DNA of 64,000 bases from Flavisolibacter amylovorans (lineage in GTDB: Bacteria; Bacteroidota; Bacteroidia; Chitinophagales; Chitinophagaceae). The notes under the pieces were generated by a model. That model did no database searches. It had not been told where the DNA came from and was given only the letters and a program-made list of their open reading frames with translations. The translations under genes were made by a program, and so were the position numbers. This document shows, one piece after another, positions 8,801 through 15,255 of the stretch. Position 1 is the first letter of the stretch. Each line of letters begins with the position of its first letter. The stretch spans positions 496,001-560,000 of the forward strand of contig NZ_BAABGY010000007.1 of the NCBI RefSeq assembly GCF_039541815.1. Direction: 5' to 3'.

Positions 8801-9409
8801 ATCGAGGCCTTCGAGGAAATGAAGAAGCGTTACGAGTTCATCGTGGAGCAGAAAGACGACCTCGTGAGCGCCAAGGAAAGCCTGCTGCAGACGATCGCCG
8901 AAGTGGAGACCACGGCCAACCAGAAGTTCCTCGACACCTTCAACCTGGTGCGCGATCACTTCATCCGCGTATTTAAAACGCTCTTTACCGACGACGACCA
9001 GTGCGACCTCATCCTCGAGAACCCAGACAACCTGGCGGAGACCGGCATCGACATCATGGCGAAGCCGAAGGGCAAGCGCCCGAGCTCCATCGGCCAGCTG
9101 TCGGGTGGTGAGCGTACGCTGACGGCCACCGCGCTGCTCTTCGCCATCTACCTGATCAAGCCCGCTCCGTTCTGTATCCTCGATGAGGTGGACGCCCCGC
9201 TCGACGATGCCAACGTGGGTAAGTTCACCAACATGATCCGCGAGTTCTCCAACAACTCGCAGTTCATCATCGTGACGCACAACAAGACCACGATGAGCAC
9301 CGTGGACGTCATTTACGGCGTTACGATGCAGGAGCCCGGCGTGAGCAAGCTCGTGCCCGTCGACTTCCGCAACCTCGCGGGGGTGACGACGCCGTCGGGG
9401 GTTTCTTAG
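5861..9409 (+). CDS. smc: Chromosome segregation protein SMC
   Basis: A 1182-residue SMC ATPase, the normal length. The Walker A motif GPNGCGKS is at residues 31-38, a long coiled coil runs from about 165 to 500, the hinge from about 500 to 680, the second coiled coil from about 690 to 1000, then the signature LSGGERTLTA near 1082 and Walker B CILDEVDAPLDD near 1106. SMC dimers with ScpA and ScpB compact and segregate the chromosome; neither partner is in this window. The start is GTG: the family begins with MxLKxLEIKGFKSFAD, and this codon gives exactly that. The very long open frames on the other strand are by-products of its codon use. Confidence 0.98.
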   Translation: MRLKSLEIKGFKSFADKTIVNFDENITGIVGPNGCGKSNIVDSIRWVIGEQKISHLRSENLEALVFNGSKTRSASGLAEVSLTFENTKNLLPTEFNTVTITRKFYKNGESEYRLNDVSCRLKDIQNLFLDTGVSTDSYAIIELGMVDDLIKDKDNSRRRMLEQAAGISIYKTRKKEARQKLDATESDLNRIEDLLFEINNQLKTLENQAKKAEKYYEIKKDYREISIELAKAALEGFNVTYRTLNEQQETETDKRIALEAEIATREAGLEQERVDFIARERELHSLQQSFNELVQQVRTKENEKNLSAQRLEHLRERATGLESFLQRAGGQITGIEESIQFTQQQLTDEEESLGDLTAQLEEFRSSVDASRGVLDEKRNALNALRQSYQQVQRNQFDAEKKVAIADTSIQNLQRAITQLEEERATREEQVAALEVEKENRQTELDQRKKDLEALQQHHNNTKEQILKTQQVLEGLRGQLADEQRKLDAKTNEHNLLKSLIDSMEGYPESIKFLHKNPNWNHSAPILSDIIYVKEEYRAAVENVLEPYLNYYVVNDLQEGLQAVHLLDNNKKGKANFFLLDRVAGNGSDGHSAPAGTIPAMEVIEVDAQYRALASHLLGNVFIASDESALEHSNGSVILERNGKYVKGKYTLTGGSVGLFEGKKIGRAKNLEKLKKDIEKQQAVVDGLRAQIQERQNEVVAFNADLRESAIRDAEREIQQLTNGLFQVQNRLENLQHTQGMSRNRLEDLHGQLDQTSLSVEGVRGELTALNEHIAQYANELTEAETAYRNIEVEYNNVNTQYNNLNLNVTRQQSKISALKQELTFKSNQLQDLHTQVQNNTTQLAETSKQVTELESTLKDTEESLYELMRRRESEEQGLNEKDQAYYNIRNQLSAKESELRSISKEREQVEQLLTAIKDKLTDVKLNLAGMKERLNVEFKINLEDILDEPRTGEVPVEELQEKADRMKKRLENLGEVNPTAIEAFEEMKKRYEFIVEQKDDLVSAKESLLQTIAEVETTANQKFLDTFNLVRDHFIRVFKTLFTDDDQCDLILENPDNLAETGIDIMAKPKGKRPSSIGQLSGGERTLTATALLFAIYLIKPAPFCILDEVDAPLDDANVGKFTNMIREFSNNSQFIIVTHNKTTMSTVDVIYGVTMQEPGVSKLVPVDFRNLAGVTTPSGVS

Positions 9410-9442
9410 TTTATTGGTTTATTGGTTTGTTAGTTTATTAGT
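9408..9442. repeat. Octamer array, TTTATTGG family
   Basis: Units TTTATTGG, TTTATTGG, TTTGTTAG, TTTATTAG, TAAGGG start inside the smc stop codon and run into the terminator. Confidence 0.8.
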
Positions 9443-9475
9443 AAGGGTCGCCGTTGGGCGGCTCTTTCTTTTTTA
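9442..9475 (+). terminator. Terminator of smc
   Basis: GGGTCGCCGTTGGGCGGCTC forms a stem with some mismatch and is followed by TTTCTTTTTT. Confidence 0.65.
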
Positions 9476-9516
9476 CTTGAGCGCTTCAAACTGACGCGAC
9501 GCGTCATTAAGCACGT

Positions 9517-9584
9517 AGCTCCCGTCATTGCGAGCGCAGCGAAGCAATCTCCTCCGTTACGCGGAGTGTTCGTAAACGTTGCTC
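9517..9584 (+). repeat. R1 repeat, copy A
   Basis: A 68-bp repeat with the core GTCATTGCGAGCGCAGCG, then AAGCAATCTCC and GTTACGCGGAGTGTT. Copy B (9630-9697) repeats it in the same direction with about seven changes. Confidence 0.85.
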
Positions 9585-9629
9585 GTATCGAGGGATTGAA
9601 ACAAAAGCAGCAACTGCAATTGCGAGCGC

Positions 9630-9697
9630 AGCTCCCGTCATTGTGAGCGCAGCGAAGCAATCTCCCCCGTTACGCGGAGTGTTTGAAAACGTCGCTG
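9630..9697 (+). repeat. R1 repeat, copy B
   Basis: A direct repeat of copy A, preceded by an extra partial core (ATTGCGAGCGCA, 9619-9630). Confidence 0.85.
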
Positions 9698-9807
9698 CAA
9701 AAGAAGAACGGCGCAAAGAGGAATTTCCAGCTCGCTTCCAGAGAAAACACCGGCAATAACGTTCATTCTGCAATGAAGCCCTACCAGCCTAAAGAAATCT
9801 TTGCTAG

Positions 9808-10116
9808 ATGGCATGAGAAGCATTCGTTTATATACCTACCAATCATCACAACACGGTGTTGTATACCGGTGTGAAGGTGAACTTGCAGTAGCGGATCTCT
9901 AGACATCGACATCTGTATCACGGCAGCAATCAAGTTACCGAGCGCTATAATGTGAGCAAGTTGGTTTATTACCAGGCTTACCCGACTATTTGGATGGCTA
10001 TCGCTGAGGAGAAACGTATCAAAGTTGGCAGCCGTAAAGCCAAGCTGGCACTCATTGAATCAATGAACACTGCATGGAAGGACTTGTGGGAAATAGACGT
10101 GTGCAACTGGCATTGA
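9808..10116 (+). pseudogene. GIY-YIG nuclease, broken by two in-frame stops
   Basis: Reading in the frame of 9808 gives a protein of the small single-domain GIY-YIG family (about 90-100 residues; relatives of the UvrC N-terminal domain). Recognisable parts are FVYIPTNHHNTVLYTGV (the GIY-YIG strands, normally YVYILTN...LYTGVT), then RISRHRHLYHGS, RYNVSKLVYYQAYPT, AIAEEKRIKVGSRKAK and the ending LIESMNTAWKDLW. Two stops, TGA at 9814 and TAG at 9889, interrupt it, so it is not expected to be made. The catalytic Arg of the LxxRxxEH segment falls near the TAG. It lies between the R1 repeats. Confidence 0.8.
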
Positions 10117-10170
10117 AATGAGGAGTTCGAACCAAGTATTGACTCTCGTTGCAGTCGTCTTTCGGCCGCA

Positions 10171-10228
10171 GTTATTTCGATCACCCCGGGTAACATAGGA
10201 AATTGCTTAGCTGCGCTCGCAATGACCG
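10171..10228 (-). repeat. R1 repeat, copy C (inverted, diverged)
   Basis: On the minus strand this reads GGTCATTGCGAGCGCAGC, then AAGCAATTTCCT, GTTACCCGGGGTGATCG, matching copies A and B over about 58 bases with perhaps a dozen differences. Confidence 0.8.
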
Positions 10229-10305
10229 TCACGTCGCCCGATGACTGCACTTCACGATCACGAGCACTTTGTCGCAAACACACCCGCGCAGGGGCATAAC
10301 CGACA

Positions 10306-10505
10306 GGTAAACTGACAGAACATCCGTGTCAACTGACAGAGCAGCAGAGTTTTACGTAAAACAGGCATGTCAAATGGCTCAGCAGACATGTCAGATCGTA
10401 AAACGGTCATGTAAACCGACAGAACAGCCATGTAAACAGACAAAACAGCGGTGTCACTACCTGGAGCAGCGATGTCTACCCGCAAAACAGGCGTGTAAAG
10501 GGCTA
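10306..10505. repeat. 21-bp degenerate tandem array
   Basis: TGT occurs at 10368, 10389, 10410, 10431, 10452, 10473 and 10494, exactly 21 bases apart, with an earlier unit at 10327 that is one base out of phase. The unit resembles TGTAAACAGACARAACAGCCA. Because 21 is divisible by three, all frames stay open: the plus strand from GTG 10326 gives 68 residues with Cys at 15, 22, 29, 36, 43, 50 and 57; the minus strand gives heptads such as AVLSVYM. No frame has a convincing ribosome-binding site, so I do not call a gene. Confidence 0.85.
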
Positions 10506-10591
10506 CGTAGGCCGGTCTGCCAGGAAGGATAGGAGACGCGGTTGGCGCGGCGTCACCGCAAGGGCGCGGCACCGCGCCGTACATTCGCCCC

Positions 10592-10921
10592 ATGCAAACG
10601 ATCGCCCTGCTGTTCGCCTCCAATGTCTTCATGACCTTTGCCTGGTATTACCACCTCAAAGACACCGGCATGCCGCTCTGGAAAGCCATCGTGCTGAGCT
10701 GGAGCATTGCGCTGTTCGAATACTGCCTGATGGTACCCGCCAACCGCATCGGCTATGGCAGCGGCTTCAGCGCCTTCCAGCTCAAGATGATCCAGGAAGT
10801 GATCACCCTCATCGTGTTCAGCCTCTTCGCGGTCTTCATCCTGAAAGAGGCCTTTCACTGGCGTTACCTCGTCTCCTTTGCCCTGCTGCTCGCCGCCGTT
10901 TGGGTCATGTTCAAGAAATGA
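10592..10921 (+). CDS. DMT-superfamily small membrane protein, DUF486
   Basis: A 109-residue integral membrane protein with four hydrophobic segments (about 3-18, 30-46, 66-86, 90-107). MFTFAWYYHLK-like FMTFAWYYHLK at the start and the spacing of FEYCLMVPANRIGY and QLKMIQEVITL are characteristic of DUF486, a small relative of the drug/metabolite transporter superfamily. Transport substrate unknown. TACATTCG, a weak -7 box, ends six bases before the ATG. It stands alone between the repeat-rich patch and the peroxiredoxin-like gene. Confidence 0.9.
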   Translation: MQTIALLFASNVFMTFAWYYHLKDTGMPLWKAIVLSWSIALFEYCLMVPANRIGYGSGFSAFQLKMIQEVITLIVFSLFAVFILKEAFHWRYLVSFALLLAAVWVMFKK

Positions 10922-10970
10922 ACTGCCGGTATCCGGGCTGATGCAAAAAGAAGCAAAGGATCGAAGAAGC

Positions 10971-11013
10971 ACGAATTCACGATTGACGTCCCGATGCTTC
11001 GGGAGACGATTCA
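10971..11013. repeat. Heptamer array (ACGATTC type) around a palindrome
   Basis: TTCACGATTGACG, then the palindrome TCCCGATGCTTCGGGA, then GACGATTCACG. Units of the ACGATTG type also occur at 32451-32514. Confidence 0.5.
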
Positions 11014-11072
11014 CGCCAATGCAACGCTTTGTTAAGTTCCCGCGTCCTTTTCCCTGCCAGGCCGCAATGCCG

Positions 11073-11080
11073 TAAATTCG
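11073..11080 (+). promoter_or_regulatory. Putative -7 box (TAAATTCG) of the peroxiredoxin-like gene
   Basis: TAAATTCG differs from TAnnTTTG by one base and lies nine bases before the ATG at 11090. Confidence 0.3.
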
Positions 11081-11089
11081 AATTCCATT

Positions 11090-11677
11090 ATGAAAGCATT
11101 CTTCCTCAGCCTCTTCGCCGCCTTCACGCTGGCGGCCTCCGCCCAGGACAAGCCCGAGGGCCTCTTCATCAACTCCAAGGCCCCCGACTTCTCCGGCACC
11201 GACCAGAATGGCAACAAGGTGAGCCTGAAGGAGCTCAAGAAGAAAGGCCCCGTAGTAGTACTGTTCTACCGCGGCAACTGGTGTCCCTATTGCAACCGGC
11301 AGCTTAAGAACCTGCAGGACTCGCTGCAGCTCATCACCGACAAAAAAGCCTCGATCGTGGCGATCACGCAGGAAGCAACGCCCGGTATCCAGGAAACGGT
11401 AAAGAAGACCGGCGCGGCCTTCCCGATCCTGCACGATGCGGAGTCGAAGTGGTCGAAGGCCTATGGAGTGAACTTTGCCGTGGACGAGCGCACGATCCGC
11501 CGCTACAAAACCGCCGACATCGACCTGCTGGCCATCAACAATCAGAAGGAAGCCGCCAGCCTGCCCGTGCCCGCTGTGTACATCATCAACCGCGACGGGT
11601 CCATCACCTACCGTTATTTTGACGCCGATTACCGCAACCGGCTTTCGGTGCGCGAGCTGGCGGAGCAAATCAAGTAG
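11090..11677 (+). CDS. Exported peroxiredoxin-like (AhpC/TSA) protein
   Basis: A 195-residue protein with a cleavable signal peptide (residues 1-18, ending ASAQ) and a thioredoxin-fold AhpC/TSA domain. FYRGNWCPYC (about residues 62-71) holds a CxxC pair; the sequence continues with the redoxin features VAITQEATP and FPILHDAESKWSKAYGV. The RGxWCPYC form defines the peroxiredoxin-like group related to PF00578/PF08534. It probably reduces peroxides or disulfides in the periplasm. It has its own terminator. Confidence 0.88.
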   Translation: MKAFFLSLFAAFTLAASAQDKPEGLFINSKAPDFSGTDQNGNKVSLKELKKKGPVVVLFYRGNWCPYCNRQLKNLQDSLQLITDKKASIVAITQEATPGIQETVKKTGAAFPILHDAESKWSKAYGVNFAVDERTIRRYKTADIDLLAINNQKEAASLPVPAVYIINRDGSITYRYFDADYRNRLSVRELAEQIK

Positions 11678-11701
11678 AATCCCCACACATCAATACCTTT
11701 G

Positions 11702-11727
11702 AAAGCCGGCAGTTGCCGGCTTTTTCT
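11702..11727 (+). terminator. Terminator of the peroxiredoxin-like gene
   Basis: AAAGCCGGCAGTTGCCGGCTTT plus T run. It ends directly at the ATG of the next gene (11728), so that gene would have no room for a separate ribosome-binding site. Confidence 0.85.
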
Positions 11728-12240
11728 ATGAACCGCGACTTCCCGGCTTCGATGGACCGCCTCTGCAAATCGCTGACCGCTGTGGTTACCCTGTTGTTCC
11801 TGGGTGTAGCGGCGGTGCAGGTGTCGATCTGGAACGAGGTGCCGCGCCTCGGCCCGGCCATTGTGATCGGGTTCCTGGCGGCCACCTGGCTGCTTTCGTT
11901 CGTGCTCCGCCCGCAGGGCTACCGGCTCACGCACACTGAGCTGATCGTATGCCGTACCTGGTCGGCGGTGCGTATCCAGCGTTCCGATATCCTACGCATC
12001 GAGCCGGTATCGAAGGCAGACCTGCGCGGCAGCATCCGCCTTTTCGGGGTCGGCGGCCTGTTCGGCTACTACGGCCGCTTTGCCAACCGGGCCCTCGGTT
12101 CCATGACCTGGTATGCCACCCACCGCAACGGCGGATTACTGGTGCGCACCAGCAACGGCAAAAAGATCCTGATCACACCAGACGATCCGGAGGCGCTGTT
12201 GCAGGCGTGGGAGGGAAGTGACGTCCGATCGGTATTCTGA
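11728..12240 (+). CDS. PH-domain-like membrane protein of unknown function
   Basis: About 170 residues. Two hydrophobic segments near the N-terminus (about 15-35 and 43-60, FLGVAAVQVSIW and IGFLAATWLLSFVL) precede a beta-rich region (RLTHTELIVCRTWSAVRIQRSDILRIEPV...ILITPDDPEALLQAW) that looks like a bacterial pleckstrin-homology (YdbS/PH_9-like) domain. Role unknown. The start is doubtful: ATG 11728 abuts the terminator of the preceding gene, and a second ATG at 11752 is also plausible. Confidence 0.7.
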   Translation: MNRDFPASMDRLCKSLTAVVTLLFLGVAAVQVSIWNEVPRLGPAIVIGFLAATWLLSFVLRPQGYRLTHTELIVCRTWSAVRIQRSDILRIEPVSKADLRGSIRLFGVGGLFGYYGRFANRALGSMTWYATHRNGGLLVRTSNGKKILITPDDPEALLQAWEGSDVRSVF

Positions 12241-12255
12241 TCGTTGCGAAACATG

Positions 12256-12309
12256 GTCCGTAGTCGAAGACTGGTTCGTAGTCGGAGACTGATCCGTAGT
12301 CGAAGACTA
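12256..12309. repeat. 18-bp tandem repeat, three units
   Basis: Units at 12256, 12274 and 12292 share CCGTAGTCGAAGACT with two to four changes. The last unit is completed to the palindrome CCGTAGTCGAAGACTACGG, so the array can form hairpins. It lies between convergent genes. Confidence 0.75.
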
Positions 12310-12413
12310 CGGACAACGGCGTTGGTAGATGCTAAAGGTTGTAAATCGTAAGGAGTGCTTCGGATTGAACGCACCGTCAGATAACAGAAAGATGACCGTA
12401 TCCAAAGCGACCC

Positions 12414-12443
12414 TTACAAATAGACGAATAGACCATTAGACTA
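12414..12443. repeat. Octamer array, TCTATTGG family
   Basis: On the minus strand: TCTAATGG, TCTATTCG, TCTATTTG, TAAGGG, beginning in the stop codon of the minus-strand gene. Confidence 0.75.
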
Positions 12444-13466
12444 ATTTGCCGCCAGCTTGCCCACCTTGCCACCACCGCCGGCGAAAAAGACCGTGGTTCC
12501 TTTCTTGGCCTTCCGGCACACGTGGTAGCCTTCGCGGTTGATCCATTTCCAGTTCTTACCGCCATCGGTACTGATGTCGACGCCGTTGATGCCACAGGCC
12601 AGCAGGGTGGACTTTGACGCATACTCCACGCAACTGCGGTAGCCGTGCGGCGGTACCTTCGGTGCCTTCCAGGTGCGGCCCCGGTCGCTGGTATAAAAGC
12701 AAACGGCGGAGTCATTGGCGGGACGGAAGAAGTCGCCGCCCACCACTATCATGCGCTTGCCACCCTTGCGGGTGCGGTGGTCTTGTACCGCGATGGAGTT
12801 GGCGCCACGGCTTTCGGTGCCCTGCATGATCGGCAGCTCGTGGTGCCTGTCGCGGATCAGCACGCGTGAGCGGAGCCCACCGGTAACGATCACCGCCTCG
12901 TCGCGGTCGAGCACGCGCACGTTGGTGCCCGACGAAGCGAACATAGCTTCCCCGGAGTCGGACTGCGGACGGTACTCAAACGGGACGTCTTTCCAGGTGC
13001 TGCCGCCATCGAAGCTGCGGGCGATGAAGAGGCGCCCGCCGATCGGGTCGCCCACCACGATACCCGCTTCCTCGTTCCAGAACTCCATCGCGTCGAGGAA
13101 CATGCCGGGCGTACGGTTTTCGTAAACCACTTTCCAGGAGGCGCCACCGTCGATGGTTTTGAGGATGTAGGCGGGTGAATCAACCGCAATGATGATGGCG
13201 CGGGACGCGTCAAAGGCCTCGATGTCGCGGAAGTCGCGCTTCTCAAAGCCGGTGACCGTGATCCACTTCCAGGTTGCGCCGCCGTCGGTGCTTTTACCCA
13301 CGGTGCCATTGGAGCCGCTTACCCACACCACGTTGTTGTCAACCGCCGAGAGCCCGCGGATCGATGTTTTGGTGCCGCGCGTAAGCAGGGTCACCGAATC
13401 GGCGTAGGTCTGCGCGGTGGAGAGGATTGAGGTGAGCAGCAGGAGCGCCAGCAGGAACGATCTCAT
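12441..13466 (-). CDS. Exported Asp-box (BNR) repeat beta-propeller protein
   Basis: A 341-residue secreted protein. After a signal peptide (MRSFLLALLLLTS, cleavage near residue 18) it has at least four Asp-boxes of the form SxDxGxTW: STDGGATWKW, TIDGGASWK, SFDGGSTWKD, SDRGRTWKA and STDGGKNWKW. These mark sialidase-like or HCF136-like propellers, annotated in Bacteroidota as WD40/YVTN/BNR-like proteins. The catalytic residues of sialidases are not recognisable, so it is more likely a binding or scaffold protein. The ATG at 13466 is chosen for the signal peptide. Confidence 0.85.
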   Translation of the reverse strand: MRSFLLALLLLTSILSTAQTYADSVTLLTRGTKTSIRGLSAVDNNVVWVSGSNGTVGKSTDGGATWKWITVTGFEKRDFRDIEAFDASRAIIIAVDSPAYILKTIDGGASWKVVYENRTPGMFLDAMEFWNEEAGIVVGDPIGGRLFIARSFDGGSTWKDVPFEYRPQSDSGEAMFASSGTNVRVLDRDEAVIVTGGLRSRVLIRDRHHELPIMQGTESRGANSIAVQDHRTRKGGKRMIVVGGDFFRPANDSAVCFYTSDRGRTWKAPKVPPHGYRSCVEYASKSTLLACGINGVDISTDGGKNWKWINREGYHVCRKAKKGTTVFFAGGGGKVGKLAAN

Positions 13467-13585
13467 GGAGAAGATTTGAAGCGGGAAGGTAGCACTTCGG
13501 CTGCTTCGGTGTAGCGACAGGGCGATATGTACGGCGTACATGACGAATTGCCGGTCTGCGGTTCGCTGCTTTACTTCGCGCACCT

Positions 13586-13593
13586 TACTTTTG
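13586..13593 (+). promoter_or_regulatory. Putative -7 box of fbp (TACTTTTG)
   Basis: TACTTTTG matches TAnnTTTG, 27 bases before the fbp ATG. No matching -33 TTG is seen. Confidence 0.45.
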
Positions 13594-13620
13594 TTGCCAA
13601 CCCCCTAAAACCGCATACGT

Positions 13621-14655
13621 ATGGCCCATGTGAACAGAAACGTGCTGACGCTCGACGAATTTACGCTGCAGTCGCTCCGAACCCTCCCCAACGCCACCGG
13701 CGAGCTCTCGACGCTGCTCCGCGACATCGGCCTTGCCGCCAAGCGCGTGAACGTGGAGGTCAACAAAGCCGGCCTGGTAGACATCCTCGGCGACGAAGGC
13801 ACCGTAAACGTTCAGGGTGAAGACGTGAAAAAGCTCGACGTCTATGCCAACAACCAGTTCTGGGGCGTGCTCCAGCGCGGCGTTTCCTGCGCCGGCTTTG
13901 CTTCCGAGGAGCTCGACGAGTTCGTGGCCTTCGACGACCAGGTGAGCATGAACTCGAAATATGTATGCCTCTTCGACCCGCTCGACGGCTCCGGCAATAT
14001 CGATGTGAACGTATCGATCGGTACCATCTTCAGCATCTACCGCCGCGTGTCGCCAAAGGGTACCCCGGTCACTGCCGAGGATTTTTTGCAGCCCGGGCGC
14101 AACCAGGTGGCTGCCGGCTACGTGGTGTACGGGTCGTCGACCATGCTCGTGTATGCCACGCGCCGCGGCGTCAACGGCTTTACGCTCGACCCGTCGATCG
14201 GCGAGTTCTGCCTCAGCCACCCCGATATTCAATGTCCGCCGCAGGGCAAGATCTACTCCGTGAACCACGGCTTCTTCTTCCAGTACGACGAGGGCGTGCG
14301 CAAGTACATCAACGGGTGCCAGAACAAGACCAAGGCCACCGGCGGACCTTATACCCAGCGCTACATCGGCTCCATGGTGGCCGACGTACACCGCAACCTG
14401 ATCAAGGGCGGCATCTTCATGTACCCGGGCTATACCGAGAAGCCGAAAGGCAAGCTGCGCCTGCTGTACGAGTGCAACCCCTTCGCGTTCATCGTGGAAG
14501 TGGCCGGCGGCGTCGCCACCAACGGCCACGAGCGCATCCTCGACGTGGTGCCTACGGAGCTGCACCAGCGCACGCCGTTCTTCGTGGGGAGTAAGGAGAT
14601 GATGGCGGAGCTCGAAACGTTCCTGCATCCGGAAGCCAGCGCGGTGAAGGCGTAG
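13621..14655 (+). CDS. fbp: Class I fructose-1,6-bisphosphatase
   Basis: Dephosphorylates fructose 1,6-bisphosphate in gluconeogenesis, opposing PfkA encoded at 610-1593. The 344-residue protein has the metal-site motif FDPLDGSGNIDVNVSIGT near residue 119, the conserved ASEELDEFV upstream, the substrate region RYIGSMVADVHRNLIKGGIFMYP, and the C-terminal LYECNPFAFIVEVAGG. Length and motifs are those of the class I (FBPase I) family with Mg2+. It ends 20 bases before the inverted-repeat element that holds the GxxExxY gene. Confidence 0.97.
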   Translation: MAHVNRNVLTLDEFTLQSLRTLPNATGELSTLLRDIGLAAKRVNVEVNKAGLVDILGDEGTVNVQGEDVKKLDVYANNQFWGVLQRGVSCAGFASEELDEFVAFDDQVSMNSKYVCLFDPLDGSGNIDVNVSIGTIFSIYRRVSPKGTPVTAEDFLQPGRNQVAAGYVVYGSSTMLVYATRRGVNGFTLDPSIGEFCLSHPDIQCPPQGKIYSVNHGFFFQYDEGVRKYINGCQNKTKATGGPYTQRYIGSMVADVHRNLIKGGIFMYPGYTEKPKGKLRLLYECNPFAFIVEVAGGVATNGHERILDVVPTELHQRTPFFVGSKEMMAELETFLHPEASAVKA

Positions 14656-14675
14656 GAAGGATAAAAAGGTTTCTT

Positions 14676-14715
14676 ACCGCTAAGAATCGAAGGAGCTAAG
14701 GTATTCGCTAAGAAT
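14676..14715 (+). repeat. R2 repeat, left inverted copy
   Basis: A 40-bp sequence that begins ACCGCTAAGAA, contains GAAGGAGCTAAGG and ends TTCGCTAAGAAT. The reverse complement of 15256-15295 matches it at 35 of 40 positions. Within it, GCTAAG occurs three times. Confidence 0.9.
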
Positions 14716-14718
14716 AGA

Positions 14719-14744
14719 GTCCCGCCTGACGGCGGGACCTTTTT
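14719..14744 (+). terminator. Hairpin terminator inside the R2 element
   Basis: GTCCCGCCTGACGGCGGGAC followed by CTTTTTT. It can end fbp transcripts and lies just past the end of the convergent GxxExxY gene. A similar hairpin, lacking the T run, lies at 31397. Confidence 0.8.
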
Positions 14745-15142
14745 TATGTGTTTTGGTAATGCCAGTTGTTTACAACACGTTTGAAGCCGTCTTTAAAAAG
14801 GGTTACATTGAAGTTGATCAGGTATCCAAGGCGCCGATCATATAACCGGAGATGTGTGAGTAGTTGCGAAAGGTCGATCGGATGCAGCTCCTGCACCGCC
14901 TTGGCCTCAACGATCACGAGGTCATTTACCAGCATGTCCATCCTGAACCCTTTGCCGGCATTAACTCCTTTGTATACCAACTGAACCGGCACTTCGCGCC
15001 GCACCCCAAAACCACGAAGCGTGAGTTCATGCTCAAGCGCAATTTTGTAGGCCGATTCCAGCAGTCCTGGACCCAACGCCTTATGCACCGTGATGGCGGC
15101 ATCCAATATCGCTTTGCCGATCTTTTCAATATCGTGTTCCAT
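14744..15142 (-). CDS. GxxExxY family protein, PD-(D/E)XK nuclease-like
   Basis: A 132-residue protein of the GxxExxY family (TIGR04256/PF13366). The defining motif is G26-L-L-E29-S-A-Y32. A nuclease-type active site is visible: Asp69 in FRMDMLV and Glu79-Ala-Lys81 in IVEAKAV, the D...ExK pattern of PD-(D/E)XK enzymes. The tail LGYLINFNVTLFKDG is also typical. No biochemical function is established for the family, which is widespread and often found in several copies per genome. The gene is intact and lies between R2 inverted repeats, convergent with fbp. Confidence 0.92.
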   Translation of the reverse strand: MEHDIEKIGKAILDAAITVHKALGPGLLESAYKIALEHELTLRGFGVRREVPVQLVYKGVNAGKGFRMDMLVNDLVIVEAKAVQELHPIDLSQLLTHLRLYDRRLGYLINFNVTLFKDGFKRVVNNWHYQNT

Positions 15143-15255
15143 GTTTTTCGAACAAAGCTATCTTGTGCAGAAAGCCATTCCCGGTGAAAAAGCCCGAGCA
15201 GAATTGTGTTTTTTCGCTGAAAACCCGGCGTGAAAAACACAGCGTGCAACAAGCA

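Larger units (their letters stand above)
9517..10228. mobile_element. Putative R1-bounded element with decayed GIY-YIG gene
   Basis: R1 copies A and B on the left and an inverted, diverged copy C on the right enclose about 470 bases that hold one recognisable gene relic, the GIY-YIG nuclease. No transposase is present. The boundaries follow the repeats only; no target duplication is evident. Whether it ever moved is an inference. Confidence 0.45.

Noticed and set aside
5867..9280. Two very long open frames (561 and 575 codons) on the strand opposite smc
   Set aside because: They mirror the codon bias of smc, have Leu/Val/Glu-rich low-complexity translations and match no family; smc itself is unmistakable.
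10306..10505. 21-bp array as a CRISPR
   Set aside because: The units are contiguous with no spacers, too short and too variable, and no cas gene is near.
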